Of a stretch of DNA of 64,000 nt, positions 11,760 through 23,590 are shown piece after piece. Each line of letters opens with the position of its first letter. Within the stretch, counting starts at the first letter, position 1. Both the position numbers and the translations under genes were made by a program. This DNA comes from Tamarix chinensis (Eukaryota > Streptophyta > Magnoliopsida > Caryophyllales > Tamaricaceae), in the NCBI GenBank assembly GCA_030549775.1, contig CM060175.1:9756455-9820454 (forward strand), in the 5' to 3' direction. The notes below the pieces were generated by a model. That model searched no databases. It was given only the letters and a program-made list of their open reading frames with translations, and had not been told where the DNA came from.

Positions 11760-14320
11760 TCCATCTTTTTCTTCTTTTTTAATAGCCTAAAAATATGCTT
11801 AGCTTAATATTGCATTAATAACACCCCCATTTGATTCTAATCCTAAGAAAATCTAGTTTTAGCCTTAACCGAATTTATTAATCCCAAAACTTTAATCGAA
11901 TCTAAATCTTTGACCCGAATATACCGTATTTTATAAAACAATCTCAAATCGGCTAAAATTTTTACTAATCCTAACTATTTTTGGCTAATCTAAAATCATC
12001 TAAACTAATCCCTAATTTTTTTCTATTTTTCCTTTTCTTCCTCCTTTTCTTTTCTTTCTTCTCCCTCTCTTGTCAACTTAAGCCACAATGTTTGTTTTGT
12101 TGCAACTTGCATCCCTCCCTATTTACACCATCTTCCATCATCTTTCTACAGTCATCCATCATCCCTCATTCTTCTTCTTCTCCTTCTCTTATCTCTACCT
12201 GACCTGCACATACAAACATGCACACCCTACCTTTTTTCTTCTTCTTTCTTATTTTTACATAACATACACCCTCACCATCACCATCACCATATTCACCATA
12301 ACACACAACCATCACCTCTACTACCACTCTTTGTGACCTACACCACCATCCTGCACCATTACATGCATGCCTCACCCTCTGTTTCTTTATTTACCATTCA
12401 CACCACACACACACATGTGTACATATATATATATATACACCACACTTTCCTTTCTTCCTCTTTTTTTGGCCTCCACTTTACCATTTTTGCGTCAAAAAGC
12501 CACTTCATGAGCCCCTCTCTTCTCTCCTCTTCTTCCTTCTCTTTTATTCTCCTTATTCCTCTTGTTAAGTACCCTACTTTGCCTGCACACCACCCTTTAC
12601 ACTACCAAAACCACCATGCACCACCACACACACGCCACCCATCGACTAGTGGACCGACCACTAAGGTCATCTTAACCTTCCCTAGCATCATCATAGGCCA
12701 TCACTGCTGACCACCACCTCTTTTTACTCTTCTTCTCCTCACCTATCACATGTTTAATGAATTCACGACCTACATACAACCTGAAGCACGACCATGCAAC
12801 ATAAAAATATCCTATTGCACTCTCATGCAACTTAGCATAGCCTGCCCATACATCGTTGCAGCATGTGCACGACCCAAACGCACACTCGTGCTCACCTATT
12901 TGACTTCTGACCTATTTGCTAGTCATTGAGCACTGTTTTTCCACTTTGCACCACCTGACTGTGTGCGATCCTACCTCTCAGACTTAGTGTGCATTGCCTG
13001 TAGCACGCGCATGTAGCCCACATTTTCTATCTTGCACCCCTATTTTTACCCTCAAACCTTATCCAAATACCACCAAACTTTTACCATAGATCCACCACAC
13101 ATCCTACTACAAAACCATACATCTCAAGCTTCCATTTAATTATGTTTGTTTCAAATTTTAACCTCTTTACCTTAATTTCTTTTTTGGTTATACTCTTCAA
13201 GCCTAACCATGGTTTTTGTTGTTTTTTATAGATGGTATTTTGGTAATCTCAAAGGACGGAGTATAGAATTTACATGCTTAGAGCCTAGCATCCTAGTTGA
13301 AAAGAATATTAATCGATGTTTAGGGTTTTGTGTTATTTACTTGTATGGTTATGTGTGTTTTTCTCGATATCATTGCTTTATGATTTAATATATGTGGGTC
13401 ATGATATTTTGTGATGATATGGATATTATGTTTAAAAGAAAGTAAAAATTGGTAAAAGGTATCGTTATGTTTTTGTTATGATAATGACATAATTATGGAA
13501 ATATATCTTATGGCATAAAATATGGGCTAAATAAGCTATGATAAATGGACATAAGTATATTTTTGAGGTATAATGATGATTGGTGGCTTTGGAAAATAAT
13601 GTGTGTGGAAGGTGTGAGATTTTATAAAATAAAGGTTATTATTTATCCTTAAGAGTATTTTGGTTATTATGGGATAATAAGGAATCTATGGCATTTTATG
13701 TGTTATCTGGATTAAAATATGATAATGATATCTTAAGAATTGTTTGGAGGTATTATCGTTGTTTTGGGATCCTTCAATGAAATAATGGCTTAAATAGGGG
13801 ATAATATCTTAAAATGATAATGTTATCATTCCATGTGTAAAACTAAGAGGTTATTCAGATTCTGGATGTGTTGCTAATGAGTGTCCTTATGGTAATGTTT
13901 ATTGAACTTAGTACTTATAGTCTCATGGGGTGAATTACGGCTAATATATGATACTAGGGTTTTTTGTATATTTCTATGATTAATATTTGGGGATAAGATT
14001 ATTATTGCATGTGTATGACATAGAAGTTAGAATGCAAACTTTGGGTATATTAATAATGATGATATTTGTGAATGATATATTATAAATTGGGGTTGAACAA
14101 TCACTATGGGAGAAGGAATGCTAGGAGTGTGTAATTAGGGTTTAAATAGGATTTAGAGCCTTGACTTGTGTGATGTGTTTATCTGCTCCATTGTGTTCAA
14201 TGTCTAAGAACTAATCATGAATAAGATACTAATCATTTAAAGTGAAAGAAAATGTAAGTAAGACCAAGAAGATATATATAGATACATATGTATGTATGTA
14301 TGTATGTATGCATGCATGTT

Positions 14321-14352
<32 letters not shown>

Positions 14353-14380
14353 TATCCCATTCCAACAGAGAGAATAGTGG
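11760..14380 (+). mobile_element. Extra segment inside the left gypsy LTR (LTR-like insert or duplication)
   Basis: Absent from the right LTR. It begins AT-rich, has its own pyrimidine-rich block (about 11,980-12,900) and a middle section with AGATACTAATCATTT near 14,223, a motif that also occurs in the body of the LTR family (16,900; 24,630). This arrangement looks like the front half of a related LTR. It could be a nested, truncated LTR or an unequal-recombination duplicate. The frames at 11,981-12,710 are translations of C/T-rich sequence without domains. Confidence 0.45.
14284..14353. repeat. (ATGT)n microsatellite
   Basis: Imperfect tetranucleotide run of ATGT with a short ATGCATGC interruption, at the right edge of the extra segment in the left LTR. 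Confidence 0.9.
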
Positions 14381-16560
14381 CTCAAATCTACAACATAAAA
14401 CCCTCCAAATGCATCTTTCCCTTCTCGACCAAACAACACATATACGTTGGAATACGCCTGCACAGTCCCCCTGATGCATGATTAACTACTCAATTCCCCT
14501 GCATGACCCCCTACACTTATACCCTTGCACCCTTCCTGCCTTGCCACTATCATGTCGTCCTACGACCAGCCACCTTTTAGCCTTCCCCTTTTTTCCTCAT
14601 CCCCCTCTCCAGCTTACAAATACCCCCAAACGATGCCCCTCCCCTCTCTTCTATCTCGACAAGCCCTGCACCTTCACCCCATATTCTAGCAACCGCCACT
14701 GTAGCCGCTAGGTTATGCCACCCCAAACTCCTCCCTTCTTCCTTCCACACACTCCCTATATCTATTGAATCCCTATTCCCTCCCCTTCCTTTTCCTCCCT
14801 GACCCTATAAAGTATAGGCCACGCCTCACCTACACTGCCTTGTGCCACCACCATCACCAACTAACTCCTCACCTTTGCACCACCACCAACTCTTAGCCAC
14901 CCTACAAGGGCACCCAACCACCTATGCAATTGACCCAAACTACTTCCTTCTCCCTTCAATTTTAGCCTCCTTTCTCCTCCCTCCTTTAGGCTACACCACC
15001 ACTAGCCGCTAGCCTAGCCACCATAACCTGCCTTTCCCCACTAGCCTACCTAATGCAAACACCACCCTCAGCTCCCAACAATTTTCACAACAAAACCAAC
15101 CTTTACCTTTGCATCCACTCCACTTCACTAACTATTATGGTCACAGTCACATCCCTCCCTCCCTTTTGAGTTCTATTTGATTAGATATCATATTATTATT
15201 ATTTTTGTTATTTTTGTTGTTATTTTTTTATTTAAATAAAAAATGAGAAAAGGAAGAAGAAGGATAAGATAGCCTAAGTCTATATATTTCCATTTTTAGG
15301 TATTGTTTCAATGACAATTAGAGAGGAAGCGTATATTATTCTTGTATAAAGGCCAAAGCCATTACGGTAAGGATACAATCATAACTAGGGCCTTATTTTT
15401 ATTAAAATATGACTTTATTATGTGCTAACTGAATACCTACATGAAATATTAAATTGTTTAGGGTTGTATGTGAAGATTGATTTGAAAGGGCTAAAGATGA
15501 GAATATGTGTGGACATGGTTGTATTGGTTCATGTGTTGATGTATAATTCTATTATATGGTATTACATGTTTTGAAATGTGGGAAGTTCTTACATTAAAGC
15601 CATAAGACTTAGGTAGGGTATTTAAGACCCAGAGGTATTTTGGTTAACATTGTAAAAAATAGGCATATGGGGAAACCCTAGGGTGAAATTTAGCCAAATA
15701 TCATTTGGAACGTGCTAAAAAAATAACTATGGTAACTATAAAAGTGAATTAGGGAAAATATTTCATGGAGAGGGTTAATTGTGCATGGGATGAGTCAAAC
15801 CGAATATGAGCTATGTTTGGGTGGCTAAGTGAGGGATGGTTTCTAAGAATAGATATGGGGTAGATGATGACATTATTGGGTATATTGGCATAAATGGGAG
15901 AGTCCTTAGATGCTAAGGGATGGGATATTACTAATTAGTTAGAGCTAGGGTTTTGGTAGTACAAAACCCTAGGGATAGGTCATTATCACACGTAATAAAT
16001 GGGAGAGTTAGGGTGTATCTCTAAACTATGATGTTAAATATGATATTTGGGGATTGTGTGCTAAATTTGATGGCTATGCGGGACAAGTGGAAGCAAATAT
16101 ATCTGCCATAGAGAAATAAAGGTTTCAAAAGGGGAGTCCATTGGGGAGGTTATTATCAAATGTGCAAAATGGAGGAGTTTAACTACTAAAATTTAGGGGA
16201 TGAGTAAGCATAGTAAAATATGTATGGCTATGGAAAATTAGGGTTACCAAAGTAGTAAAGGAGGGGATAGGTCAACTGGGGGAAAACTAGGGTTTTGAGG
16301 AGTAACCCTAAAGGCCAATTGTTGACATATGTGGGAAAGGGGGAAAATAGGATATGACTCATGAATGGAGGGGATCCTAATGATAGGTTTGGGATTTTTG
16401 GATGAATTGGGAACTCAAAGGAAAAATAGGGGGTAAGGATGTACCAGGATTAGGAAACTAGGGTTTCTTAGGGGATAAAGTAGGCCCAAGGTGGTAGTGG
16501 GGTAAGAGATATATTTGAGTTGTGCATGGTTTTGTATGGCATCTAAAAAAAATAAAACAA

Positions 16561-17110
16561 GAATAATACCTTGTTGACCAGTCCACCAGTTAGAATAGTG
16601 GCTAGGACCGTGCTTCCCTAGGGTTTTATTGTATTTACCAATCCATTGGTGAGAATAGTAGGGTACCACACTCAAGTAATTAAATATATTAAATGATAAT
16701 AACTATGGGAAGATACTAATTACTTAGATTAAAAGATCACTTGAGATGGGGTTGGTTGTACCTTGTTACAAGTCCAAATGTAAGAATAGTGGCTAGGAGC
16801 ATTCTACCTTGGGTTGTACCTTAATTATTGGTCCACTAGTGATAACAGTGGGATCCCAAACTCAAGCAATAAAACCCTTGGATGATAATAACCTATGAAA
16901 AGATACTAATTACTTACAGTGGAATACCATATGGGTCGGGATCAGTTGTACCTTATTTATTGGTGCGCTGGAGAGAATAGTGACTAGGAGCATTCTACTT
17001 TGAGGTTGTACCTTGTTACTGATCCATTGATGATAATAATGGCTAAGAGCATTCTACCCTAGGATTTTACCTTGTTGATTGATTGACCAATGAGAATAAT
17101 GGGGTCCCTG
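16561..17110 (+). repeat. Hairpin-unit array in the left gypsy LTR
   Basis: Several units of about 60-110 bases, each with the pattern GTCCAC(C/T)NGTNAGAATAGTGG followed by CTAGGA..CCTAGGG. The short inverted arms (CCAC/GTGG, CTAGG/CCTAG) predict small hairpins. A linker AGATACTAATTACTTACAGT (16,901-16,920) separates units and is nearly identical to the linker at 35,891 in a different LTR family. Confidence 0.65.
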
Positions 17111-17726
17111 TACCCACGTGGATATAATTCATGAGTTAAATATTTATTGCGCTTTTATCTTGAGTTCATATAATAAAGAATGAACCAAAATGGCCTACTT
17201 ATGTGCATTTTATTTCTTTTTGTGGTATCATTAACAATTTTAATCTTCTTAACTATATTGTTACCTTACTCAGTACAACCTTTTATGGGCGATGCTCATT
17301 CCCATGAGTAATGTCCCCTATTGAGCTTGTGTAGGTAAATGGGGATTCTTTGGATAACTTTTCTACTTATGACAATATGATTGGGACTGAGTGATGTATT
17401 ATTTGTTCAAGGTTGGGGCCTAGATAGTGTGGCAAATGACTTTTATCCTTTTTAGCCTTTTAGTTTTAAGGTCTTATTTCTACTTAACAATTTCTATGTA
17501 TTTCAGTATTTCTTTGGTAACAAACATTTAACCTTTATTATGTTATGAAATTATCCCTTACCATGTTTATCATGGGTTTCACCTATTTCTATTCTACCTT
17601 ATAGTTGACACAAAGATGGCCTAGGGTTAGCCTTATACTAAGTATGGCTATAATAACCCTTATTGTTTGATGATTATATATTAAAAATGAAAATTTTCAA
17701 TGGTAATTTTTGGGATTGTTATAATC

Positions 17727-17738
17727 TAGCATCAAATC
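17727..17738 (+). promoter_or_regulatory. Primer-binding site of the gypsy element (mutated)
   Basis: TAGCATCAAATC follows the left LTR by three bases. It matches TGGTATCAGAGC, complementary to the initiator tRNA-Met 3' end, at 8 of 12 positions. Three of the four differences are transitions (two G-to-A and one T-to-C); the fourth is a G-to-T transversion. Confidence 0.6.
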
Positions 17739-17899
17739 TTTGGTTCTAACAACCATGATTTATTTTAGAAAACTTGGTTACAACAATCCTCGTGTTTTAA
17801 AAGTGGTTTTTATACATTGGATATTTTAGGTTTGTCAACAGACCCGGATCCATTGGTGAGGAAACGTAATGGGTAGCGTAGGTAACCCCAAAAGGGGGA

Positions 17900-18900
17900 A
17901 TGTGTGAATAGTATTTAGTGAACTAGAACGTTCAGACCTAACTTGCCTCTTGTTTTGCACCCAGCTGATCGAGATTAATGGATGGGTTAGGCACCTAGAA
18001 AAGGCCTTTTAGGCCTTCATGGAGTTTGTACAATGCCAAACCCAACTTTAGCCACCGACCTCGCCTCTACTTCATCATCAAAAAGGTGTTGGGGAGGACT
18101 AGCTCTAGAAGGTCACTGGACACCACCCTCCACTATATGCTGGAGGGGTGGATGCAAGGTATGTACCATACTTTTGAGGTAGTCGGTTATCCCCTAGCTT
18201 GATAGTCTAGCATCATGAAATTCTTGGTAGGTAGGGTGTTGTACCTGAGATGGTGTACAGATGTCTAGAGAAGATTTCAAGATGGCAATATGTGCCAAGT
18301 CCTACCTAGAGAGCCTTTAAAGGAATAAGCTTAAGGAATTAATGTAGTTAACCCAAGGAGGCATGACAGTGAGGTAGTATTATGCCTGATTCACCTAACT
18401 TTTAAGGTTCACCCTAGGTATAGTGGCTAGTGAGCCAATAGTGGTCTACCAGTTTGAGTAGGGGCTCCATTTTAGTACCCTGGATGATGGAAGCAGTGAC
18501 TTTCCTTAATTTGGCCACTCTGTATGAGAGTTAATGCATCGCATCCATCATGGTTTAGGAGTAAGTGTCTATCCTAAGGAAGAGAAGGCCGAAGACTCAA
18601 GTTTTAAGAAGTAGGATCTAGCTTTGACGAGGCAGACCTACAGGACATCAACAAAGGGGACCAGCCAAGAACTAAGAGCTGATAAGGGGTTTTTCCAACC
18701 GACATTGTGGCAAGAACCATCCAAGACGATATTTTGGAGGTACATCATCGCACTATAAGATCTGTGGTAAGACAAACCACCGACCTTTTGAATGCTAGGA
18801 CCAGAGAAGCTTTCATCATGCCTAAGGATATCAATTCCAGCATGGGGGACTTTTGATGCCATAGCAATAGGTCTACCACCTGCATACCTACCAGGAACCA
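17900..18900 (+). pseudogene. Gypsy gag remnant with zinc knuckle
   Basis: Weakly recognisable in shifting frames. A block resembling the chromovirus gag capsid region (..PREPLKE.., LIHLTFKVHPRYSG) lies near 18,290-18,430. A zinc-knuckle-like HYKICGKTNHRPFEC lies near 18,753-18,800, where the first Cys appears lost. It would coat and package the element's RNA. The 87-codon frame on the opposite strand here is a shadow. Confidence 0.5.
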
Positions 18901-19119
18901 CCTTAGTAGTTTTGGTAAAGGGTACTTGCCCTAGCTAGTGTATAGAATCGATAGGTTAAAGGGAGACCACATGGGGTCCCATCCTTTTCCTTAGAGAGGT
19001 GGTTAAGCTAGAGTACCGGAGGATACTAGGTGAGTTATCAATGAAGTTAGTGAGGCAGATGCCTGAACATCATTAGCCAAGCAAAGGCTGATAAACAAGT
19101 GGATGTGGTTACAAGTATG

Positions 19120-19450
19120 TTTACCATCCTTTCTCTGCTAGTGCATGTATTATTTGATTCAGGTGCCTCTTTTTGTTCATGTCTACTGCTTTTGTTGCTA
19201 GGATTGACTTGTCACCACTTGCTAGAGTATCCATACATGTGATGTTACCCTCAAGAGATAGGATGGAGTGCACTGGGCTCTACTCGGAGGTGGCTTTAGT
19301 GATAAGATGGGTAGACTTCCTAGTGTACTTAGTCAAAATAGATCTACAGGATTTTGATGTCATACTAAGGGATGGATATGCTCAAGAGATACCGTACATT
19401 GATAGACTATGCACAAGAGTGCATAATGTTGTGAGGCCCAAAGGGTACTA
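19120..19450 (+). pseudogene. Gypsy aspartic protease remnant
   Basis: HVLFDSGASF near 19,143-19,175 contains the D-S/T-G active site (here DSG) of retroviral-type aspartic proteases. A frameshift then leads to VKIDLQDFDVILRDGYAQE (frame 19,173-19,451), which matches the conserved 'DFDVILGMDWL' end of the chromovirus protease. The Gly-Met-Asp-Trp is corrupted. It would cleave the polyprotein. Confidence 0.75.
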
Positions 19451-19563
19451 GGGTTTCATATAGGAAATGTAAGCCTAAGCCTGCCACCGAGGTGATTTCT
19501 GCAATCACATTGCATGCATTGATGTGAAAGGGGTACCCAAGGTATCTATGTTGCGTCTAAGAG

Positions 19564-20350
19564 TTGAATAAGAATCTTGCAACCCTAAGTGATATTCCTA
19601 TGATTTGGGATTTCCCCGATGTATTTCCAGAGGAGATACCAAGTATGTCGCTATTGCGCGAGATCAAATTTACCCTCGACTTAGTGCTAGGGCCTGAACC
19701 TATGTCAAGGGCCCCTTATAGAATGGCACTAGTGGATTTGAGAGAGCTGAAGACTCAGCTAGAGGAGTTGCTAAACCATGGGTACATCATCCCGAGTGTA
19801 TCTTTGTGAGGAGCACCCATCCTATTCATGAAAAAGAAGGATGGAAGCCTCTATCTCTACATGGACTACCAAGGGTTGAATCAGTTGATGGTCAAGAACT
19901 AATGTCTACTTTTGAGAATCAATGACCTTTTTTACGAGCTACTAGGTGCTACTATCTTCTCAAAGATCAACTTGAGATTAGGACACCACGAGTTACGCAT
20001 TATAGATGCTAACATCATGAAGATGGCATTTTAGACATGGTGTGGGTATTATGAGCTCACAATGATGCCTTTTGACACATACTATATTCATCAACTTGAT
20101 GACAAGAATCTTCAGGCTGTTCCTCAACTAGTTTGTAGTAGTGTTCATCGATGACATCTTTGTGTACTCTTAAGGACATGAGGAGCATGAAAAACACCTT
20201 CTCACTATTCTATCTCTCCTTTTGGAGCATTACCTATATGCTAAGCTATCCAAGTGTGGTTTTTAGCTTCTCGAGGTGGATTTTCTTGGACACATAGTAT
20301 CAGTTGGGGGAGTTGCAATGGACTCAAAAAATATTGTAGCATCATAGAAT
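19564..20350 (+). pseudogene. Gypsy reverse transcriptase, inactivated
   Basis: The frame 19,564-19,809 reads IWDFPDVFPEEIP..LREIKFTLDLV..APYRMA, the conserved N-terminal part. After a stop at 19,807 (TGA where Trp is expected) follow [32 protein letters not shown] and, near 20,140-20,170, FIDDIFVYS, the catalytic Y/F-x-D-D box. HIVSVGGVAMDSKN closes the domain near 20,290-20,330. Several stops and at least one frameshift break the frame. The family copies RNA into DNA in virus-like particles. Confidence 0.85.
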
Positions 20351-20458
20351 GGAAGGCCCCCACAAACATATAAAAGTTATAACTTCTTAGGTATGGTCGA
20401 GTATTATCAATGCTTCATTTAGAATTTCTTAAGGATTTCCTATCCTCTGACAAACCTA

Positions 20459-20760
20459 TTGAATAAAACTACCAAAATTCATTGGCATGAAACTTGTGAA
20501 GAGGCATTCCAAGAAATGAAGAGGCACTTGGCTACAACACCTATTCTAACTCTAGCAACTGGATCTGAGGGATTTATATTCTATAATGATGCATCCAAGC
20601 TTGGGTTAGGGTGCGTATTGATGCAGAAAGGTAGAGCAGTTGCTTACACCTCTTGCCATTTGAAGCGACCTGAATAGAACTACCTAAATCATGATCTGGA
20701 ATTGGCTACAGTGGCTTTTACACTAAAGGTCTAGAGGCACTACCTATATGAGACAAGATA
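20459..20760 (+). pseudogene. Gypsy RNase H domain
   Basis: The frame 20,459-20,677 gives KIHWHETCEEAFQEMKRHLA and FYNDASKLGLGCVLMQ, where the catalytic Asp and the 'DAS..GLGCVL' signature are intact, then RAVAYTSCHLKRPE. A stop follows where ENYLNHDLEL-type sequence should continue, and the continuation appears after it (NYLNHDLELATVAFTL, 20,680-20,727). Confidence 0.85.
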
Positions 20761-21600
20761 AAAATTCTTTACCGGCCACAAGAGCGATAAGTTATGGAAA
20801 TACCCTAAGAGGGTTTATTGGTGGCCTCAAATGAAGCGGGAGGTAGCGGAGTTTTTGTCCTGATACTTGACCTATTAGAAGGTCAAGTTTGAGCATCGCA
20901 TACCTGCAAGGCTAATCTAGCCTCTAGAAGTGTTAGGATGGAAATGTGACTCAATCTCCATGGATTTTTTAAGTGGGCTTCTTAGGACTTGTAGCAGGTG
21001 TGATACCATTTGGGTTATTATGGGCAGATTAACTATATCAGCGGTATCGGTACCATTAAAGTTAACCTAGAGTATCAACCTATTGGCCAACACTTACATA
21101 AAGTTCATGGTTAGAAAGTATAGTATACCCATAGATATTGTCTCCGATAGGGACTTGGGATTACTCTCCCATTTTTTGGGGAAACTATGGGAGGTTCTAG
21201 GAACAATGCTAAAAATGAGTATTTCCTTTTATCTAGCCGCAAAATGGTAGACCAAGAGGACCATTCAGACACTCGAGGACATATTGCAGGTTTGCACTAT
21301 GGATTTCCAAGGTTGTTGGGAGGATCTTCTATATTTGGTTAACTTTTCATATAACAACATCTACTATGCCAACAAAGGGATGACACTCTTTGAGGTGTTA
21401 TATGGAAAAAAATGCTGGACACCCTTATACTGGAGTGATATCAGTGAGAGGTGGTACTAGGGCTTGAGTTGATCGGGGAAATGACCCGATAAGTCCATCT
21501 AATCCAAGATAGGATGAAAACTACTCAGAGTTAGACTGATCAAAGACACCATAATGGTGACTTTGAGCCAGGAGATAAGGTACTACTGAGATTATCCCCC
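20760..21600 (+). pseudogene. Gypsy integrase remnant
   Basis: In succession: VYWWPQMKREVAEFLS near 20,815, WKCDSISMDFLSGLLRT (the first catalytic Asp region) near 20,940, SIPIDIVSDRDLG (second Asp) near 21,125-21,160, and EDLLYLVNFSYNN near 21,320-21,355. Stops interrupt it in several places. Integrase inserts the DNA copy into the genome. Confidence 0.75.
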
Positions 21601-21739
21601 ACCAAGGAAGTGTATAGGTTTGATAGGAGGGGGAAACTAAGCCAGAGGTATATTGGACCCTACACAATTATGGACAGAATTAGCAAGGTTGCTTACCAGT
21701 CGACACTCCCACTAGAGTTAGCAGATGTCCACAACGTCT

Positions 21740-21985
21740 TCTACGTCTTATAATTATAGAAGTACATTGTAGAACCTTCCCACGTGATCCGACCCAATGA
21801 GGTTGAGCTCAATGAATCTCTAACCTACGAGGAAAGGCCTATGCAAATCCTCAATACCAAGCTCCGATAGACCCAGACAAGTTTAGTTCCACTCGTAAAG
21901 ATTTTCTAGAGCTTCCACAGGATGGAAGAAGCTACCTGGGAATCAGAAAAGGACATGCGCAAGTCGTACCCTATATTCTTTACTT
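21740..21985 (+). pseudogene. Chromodomain-like C-terminus of the gypsy integrase
   Basis: Reading across frames: HVIRPNEVELNESLTYEERP, then VPLVKIF and HRMEEATWESEKDMRKSYP. The 'EERPxxIL..VPLVKVxWxxHxxEEATWE' pattern is the chromodomain tail of plant chromoviruses, thought to direct insertion to heterochromatin. It ends about 180 bases before the right LTR. Confidence 0.75.
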
Positions 21986-22147
21986 TAAGTAAGTCAAATT
22001 TCAAAAAAAAAAAACTTTTTTCTTTCAAGGGGTAGTAGCTAGTAGCATGTGTCCTCGTAGCTAGGGCTAACCACCAAAACCACCTTACTCCCCATTCCCT
22101 TATTCTTGTTACTAGGCCTTGGCCCATGACTTTGGAGATAAAGTCAT

Positions 22148-22165
22148 CCTTTAAGGGGGTAGTGA
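22148..22165 (+). promoter_or_regulatory. Polypurine tract of the gypsy element
   Basis: AAGGGGGTAGTGA lies directly before the right LTR start TGTAATAGCC, the usual plus-strand priming site of chromoviruses. Its position fixes the LTR boundary at 22,166. Confidence 0.75.
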
Positions 22166-23064
22166 TGTAATAGCCCAAAATGTTTTTACAGAAATAAATA
22201 AAATAAAATATATGTATATAAAATATCAATAATAACAATAATAATAATAATACAAGATTTAAAATTTATTATATAGCCTTATTCCAAGACATTATTTTAA
22301 TTATCTAACCTAAAATAAATTATAAAAAAAATTGTAACAATCTTCAATTATTTATATAATTACTAAAATGATTTTCTAAAAAACCAACCTAAAAATTCCA
22401 CAACTTTTTTCCCTTCATTTTTCTTTCTCATTCTTCTTTTCTCTATTTTTTTTCCTTTTATTCCTTCTTCTTTTTTCCCCTCCTTCTCACCTAGTCCTAC
22501 ATCGCAACTGACCCACGCTCTTCCTCTCTTCCTTTCTCCCTTGGCCAACTCAATACCCTCCTCCCCCTTCCTTTTCTTTCTTCCCAAGCAAACGACACAA
22601 TTCATTTGTCTTTTTCTTCTTCTTTTTTCCTTTTTTCTCCCTCCCTTCTTTCCTCTTTTCCTTTCTTCTCCCTGCCTCCTACCTCTCACCTACACCTCTC
22701 ACGATCCCCCTTCCATTTTTACCCCTACAAACCTACATTCCATCCAATCTCCCTCCCTCTTTCCCTTCTTAGCCACACAATGCATACACATTGGCATACA
22801 CCTGCGTGATCCCCATATTGCATAAAACCCTACCCAATTTCCCTACATGACCCCCTACACCATCCTAGCCTTACCATCATCGTGTCGTCTTGTGATCATC
22901 CACCTTGTTGCCTTCTCCCTTTGTCCTCATTCCCCATCTCTAGCTAATAAATACCTCATAGCCTACACCCCTCCCCTCGCTTCTCCCTTGATGAGCCTTG
23001 CATCTGCACCCCATATTCTAGCCTCCAGCCACTACTACCATCACAGCCAGGCCACACCAACCCT

Positions 23065-23468
23065 AGACTCTTCCCCTCTTCCTTCCCTAACTCCCCTACA
23101 TCTACTAAGCCCCCCATTCCCTCTCCTCCTCCCCTTCCTTTTCCTCCTTGACCCTAGGAAGTGTAGGTCACGCCTCCCCTACACCACCTTATGCTAACAC
23201 TACCACCGACCAACTCTTCAACTTTATACCACCGTCAACCCTTCTTCTTCTTCTTCCACCAACCATAGACTCTTCCCCTCTTCCTTCCCTAAATCTCCTA
23301 CATCTTCTGAGCCCCCCATTCCCTCTCCTCCTACCCTTCATTTTCCTCCTCGACCCTATGAAGTGTAGGTCATGCCTCACCTACACTACCTTATGCCAAC
23401 ACTACCGTTGACCAACTCCTCAACTTTACACCACCGTTGACCCTTCTTATTCTTCTTCTTTTGCTTCT
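23065..23468. repeat. 202-base direct duplication in the right gypsy LTR
   Basis: The segment starting TAGACTCTTCCCCTCTTCC near 23,064 recurs at about 23,266 and continues through GAAGTGTAGGTCA and CCACCGTYRACCCTTCTT in both copies. The left LTR has a single copy, so it arose after or during insertion of this element. Confidence 0.75.
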
Positions 23469-23490
23469 TCTTATCCTCCTCCTTCTCCTT

Positions 23491-23590
23491 CTGCTCCTCC
23501 TCCTCCTCCTCCTCCTCCTCCTCCTCCTCCTCCTCCTCCTCCTCCTCCTCCTCCTCCTCCTCCTCCTTCTTCTCCTCCTCCTCCTCCTCT
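23491..23590. repeat. (CTC)n microsatellite
   Basis: About 30 near-perfect CTC triplets inside the right LTR, where the left LTR has about 600 bases of unique sequence. Confidence 0.95.

Larger units (their letters stand above)
11287..17723 (+). repeat. Left (5') LTR of the gypsy element, enlarged to about 6.4 kb
   Basis: It matches the right LTR at its start (11,287-11,750), in the pyrimidine-rich block (about 14,400-15,150) and from about 15,720 to its end. It contains about 2.6 kb (roughly 11,760-14,380) absent from the right copy. Another ~0.6 kb (about 15,150-15,720) is replaced on the right by a CTC microsatellite. A splice or TATA signal cannot be assigned with confidence. Hairpin units at 16,561-17,110 are listed separately. 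Confidence 0.75.

Noticed and set aside
14237..14481. Cys/Tyr/Met-rich frames on both strands
   Set aside because: They translate the (ATGT)n microsatellite.
18638..18901. 87-codon minus-strand frame
   Set aside because: It is antisense to the gypsy gag/zinc-knuckle region and has no domain.
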